Under the pieces are notes generated by a model that made no database searches, had not been told where the DNA came from, and was given only the letters and a program-made list of their open reading frames with translations. A stretch of DNA of 64,000 bases from CAYLNL01 sp964385175 (GTDB taxonomy: Bacteria; Bacteroidota; Bacteroidia; Flavobacteriales; Flavobacteriaceae), in NCBI GenBank assembly GCA_964385175.1, contig CAYLNL010000011.1:1-64000 (forward strand). Direction: 5' to 3'. Shown here piece by piece: positions 61,975 to 64,000 of this stretch. A program made the position numbers and the translations under genes. Position 1 is the first letter of the stretch, and each line of letters opens with the position of its first letter.

Positions 61975-62709
61975 TTAGTATTGGGGGTTCAATGATTTTA
62001 AGAAATCTTCTTGGAGTAAATTAAAAAAAGTAATCTTTTCTATAGTATGAGCTTGATCGATTAATTTAAATAATGAATCTAAATTGGTAATTTCAAAGTC
62101 TTCTTTAATTATATCAATATCAATTGATGATATAGTTTTCTTATGAGACTCTGCATTTACTGTAGGTATTTTACTTGACAAATTCAGTATTACTCTGAAA
62201 TCGTCTCTTTTATATTCTGAACGAAATGAATAGTTTTCCGAAGACACTTCGGGCATACCAAATGAAAAACTAAATTTAGTAATTGATTTAATATCTGCCT
62301 CAGGATATTCGCTTATGTACCTAATGCCAATTCGATTATAAAAATTGACGCAATTAGATTTGTGAATCTGATTTAAAACTTTTATAATTTCAGGGAAATA
62401 TAAATCCCAATTGATATACTTATCTATACAGTTAAAGATAATAGACCCAGGCTGAACTTCAAACTTAATTTTATCGTTGAAAAACAAAGACATGGGTGGA
62501 CCGAAATTTAGTTTTAACTCACGAGGAACATCAACTGGAAGTTGAATGTTTTTTTGACCTAAAGCAGGCCTATTTGTATATTGGTAAGTTTCGTCTAAAG
62601 ATTGGTAGACTTGACCAAGGTAAATCTCGTAAGGCAACTGAGAAGTAAATTTTACTTCCACAATTGAATCCTTAATTCTGTCTGGATCTATTTTCCTTGG
62701 TAGTTTCAT
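61975..62709 (-). CDS. TIGR04255-family protein
   Basis: 244 residues. The start KDSIVEVKFTSQLPYEIYLG fits the sporadically distributed TIGR04255 family of unknown function. The mid part NFYNRIGIRYISEYP has the family motif R-I-G-I/L-R-Y. It is the first gene of a three-gene operon. A TATATTTG -7 box (62714-62721) lies 4 bp before the ATG, so the mRNA may be leaderless. This family often occurs in small accessory operons, including near defence genes, but its role is not established. Confidence 0.82.
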   Translation of the reverse strand: MKLPRKIDPDRIKDSIVEVKFTSQLPYEIYLGQVYQSLDETYQYTNRPALGQKNIQLPVDVPRELKLNFGPPMSLFFNDKIKFEVQPGSIIFNCIDKYINWDLYFPEIIKVLNQIHKSNCVNFYNRIGIRYISEYPEADIKSITKFSFSFGMPEVSSENYSFRSEYKRDDFRVILNLSSKIPTVNAESHKKTISSIDIDIIKEDFEITNLDSLFKLIDQAHTIEKITFFNLLQEDFLKSLNPQY

Positions 62710-62713
62710 ATGG

Positions 62714-62721
62714 CAAATATA
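62714..62721 (-). promoter_or_regulatory. -7 box very close to TIGR04255 start
   Basis: TATATTTG on the minus strand ends only 4 bp before the ATG, so transcription would begin about at the start codon. Confidence 0.5.
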
Positions 62722-62802
62722 GGCATATATATTTTTAAAACGGGGCGCAAAGGTAAGGGAAAATGTTAAATATTGCCATTTATTGTCTATAAAACCATCG
62801 CT

Positions 62803-63103
62803 CTCCCAACTCTCCCGGCTCCGGAACTAAAACAAAAACCGCGCCCACACAAGAGCGCGTCCCGCGCAGGCGCGCTTGTACGTGCGCGGGCGCAGAGGCA
62901 CGGGCGCAGGCATTCGCGCAAGCGGGAGATATAAATACCGGAAATACCAGTGTACAAAGTCGGGAGACGTTGCGCAGCGGACGTTCGCGCAAGCGGGAAA
63001 TATAAATACAGGAAATACCAGTGTGCAAAGTCGGGAGACGTTGCGGAGCGGGGACGATAAAAAACAATACCGCACGAAAGGATTCGGGCGGGAGCAAAGG
63101 GAT
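62803..63103 (-). repeat. GC-rich hairpin repeat R13, with inner duplication
   Basis: The longest copy. The usual core (gcgcgtcccgcgcaggcgcgcttg) is followed by a 61-65 bp segment present twice in tandem (about 62925-62985 and 62986-63050: attcgcgcaagcgggagatataaatac... / gttcgcgcaagcgggaaatataaatac...). It ends with the B-type tail caataccgcacgaaaggattcggg. Gap 62710-63174 holds only this and the -7 box. Confidence 0.8.
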
Positions 63104-63174
63104 ACTTCTATCAATCTGTTGGTTCGGCTGAAATATTTATCATAAAATATTTTAGAAAAATCAGTTTCCATTTT

Positions 63175-64000
63175 TTACAAGTTGATTTTTCCATTCGCTT
63201 CCCGCTTTAGCTCTACTTTAGTTATCGCCTGATAAACCAATGGGACTTGCTCCACAATTACATCGCTCTTGTCAAGCCCAAAGGCTCTTTCATCACTAAG
63301 GCCAAGGCGTTTGAGATAGAAATACGAGTTGAGCAACACACCTTCTCTCAAAGTAAATTTGTTCTCTACCGAAAGGAATTTTTCAAGCACTACAAATTTG
63401 AAATCAGGTTCGCTGTTATATTTGGTAGAGCCGTCAGGTCGGGTGTGCAGGTTAAGTTCTTTGTTGGCAACCAATTCCTGAACTATTTTCTTAAAGTAAA
63501 GTTCAGTTAATGGTTGAATGCGGAAACCAACATTGATGTTTATTTTAATCACCTTATCATCCACCAGTTCGGAAACGTTGTAGGTAAGCGTATAGGGTTC
63601 TTCGGTGCGGTGAATGTGAACGAACCAATACACATCAGCCCGTTTGGGTTTGCGTGCAAAAATTGATTTAATAATTTTTTCTTCTACTTCATGTCGGTTG
63701 TTAGCTTTGGTGAGGTAAATAAGGTGAGTAGAAAATTTGGGAATGTTTGCATCCTGACTTAACTCTTTAATATCGGCAACATATTTCCCGAGGTCAATGA
63801 ATTTTGTAAAGCGGTTGTTGATTTTCCTTGCATAATACCAAACATACATGGTGAGGAAAATGAACAATTCAAAAAACAAGAACATCCAACGCTCTCTGAT
63901 TTTGGCAACATTGGCGATGAAGAACGATGTTTCAACCGTTCCGAAGAAAAGCACCAATGCGATTACCAACCATCCATTCCAACGAAGTTTGTAATGCAGG
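63175..64000 (-). CDS. kup: Kup potassium transporter, C-terminal part (partial)
   Basis: The frame is open to the right edge, so the N-terminal two-thirds is missing. The visible part has LRWNGWLVIALVLFFGTVETSFFIANVAKIR, matching the last transmembrane segments of Kup/HAK K+ uptake proteins, then the cytosolic C-terminal domain (HLIYLTKANNRHEVEEKII, then VYWFVHIHRTEEPY). The end at residue about 275 of the visible part (KREANGKINL) is typical. No sign of frame damage. Confidence 0.85.
   Translation of the reverse strand, partial: LHYKLRWNGWLVIALVLFFGTVETSFFIANVAKIRERWMFLFFELFIFLTMYVWYYARKINNRFTKFIDLGKYVADIKELSQDANIPKFSTHLIYLTKANNRHEVEEKIIKSIFARKPKRADVYWFVHIHRTEEPYTLTYNVSELVDDKVIKININVGFRIQPLTELYFKKIVQELVANKELNLHTRPDGSTKYNSEPDFKFVVLEKFLSVENKFTLREGVLLNSYFYLKRLGLSDERAFGLDKSDVIVEQVPLVYQAITKVELKREANGKINL

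Noticed and set aside
40266..63103. GC-rich repeats as a CRISPR array.
   Set aside because: Copies are kilobases apart, in both orientations, with genes between; there are no regular short spacers and no cas genes.
1..64000. tRNA or rRNA genes, integron integrase or transposase.
   Set aside because: I looked for T-loop-like GGTTCGAATCC contexts, for tyrosine-recombinase and transposase motifs in the translated frames, and saw none; a covariance or HMM search would settle it.

Overview
The window looks like a chromosomal segment of a member of the Bacteroidota. The evidence is a C-terminal type IX secretion (T9SS) sorting domain, SprB-type adhesin repeats, lipoprotein and Gln-after-cleavage signal peptides, a SusC-like carboxypeptidase-D module, and promoters of the Bacteroidota form (TTTG, about 20 bp, TAnnTTTG). 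The genus cannot be named from the sequence alone. No rRNA or tRNA gene was seen.

Layout. 0-22 kb is mostly core metabolism. It holds an SppA / queuosine-precursor transporter / AsmA operon, a folK-deoxynucleoside kinase fusion, scoB, an arsenosugar-type operon (radical SAM ArsS, glycosyltransferase, purine nucleoside phosphorylase) with a nearby AhpD-like protein, a MuiA-like protein with an inserted SusC-type module, a frameshifted urocanate hydratase behind a 51-aa DUF5522 gene, a permease, a Rieske oxygenase and a COG4299 acyltransferase-like membrane protein. 22.2-36.2 kb is one tightly packed minus-strand surface-protein operon: a 1565-aa exported protein, a fibronectin-III protein, three tandem SprB-repeat paralogues and a 1184-aa SprB/T9SS protein. 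36.7-40.2 kb is ilvD-ilvB. 40.2-64 kb is an accessory landscape in which small gene blocks (a PIN pair, a ParE-type remnant, HepT/MntA, PI-PLC, SulP/carbonic anhydrase with a TetR, a helicase operon, katG, a TIGR04255 operon, a partial Kup) alternate almost one-for-one with copies of a GC-rich hairpin repeat.

The most interesting signal is a set of integron-like gene cassettes with no integrase in view, at 16.5-18.2 kb and 50.2-54.8 kb. Each starts with GTT plus a short signature, carries a gene or operon, and ends a few bases after the stop codon at the reverse complement of its own start signature. Three of the four signatures open a 99-134-bp imperfect palindrome ending in a new GTT signature; the fourth palindrome is cut short by a repeat. 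This is attC architecture, although the core sites depart from the strict GTTRRRY consensus. The cargo is a membrane protein, a DUF4160 / DUF2442-XRE toxin-antitoxin-like pair with a 26-bp operator, an empty cassette, and a 4.4-kb operon of a pseudokinase-like/SF1 helicase plus a winged-helix protein that resembles an anti-phage system. Both arrays are preceded by the same 39-bp leader (34/39 identical), which directly follows the end of a hairpin repeat.

The hairpin repeats (about 125-300 bp, thirteen main copies R1-R13 plus four fragments) have conserved hairpins around a hypervariable GC-rich alternating purine/pyrimidine core. Several mark scars: a ParE toxin cut after about nine codons, a DUF2971 gene cut at its 5' part, and an attC-like site cut in half. 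The repeat itself encodes no transposase.
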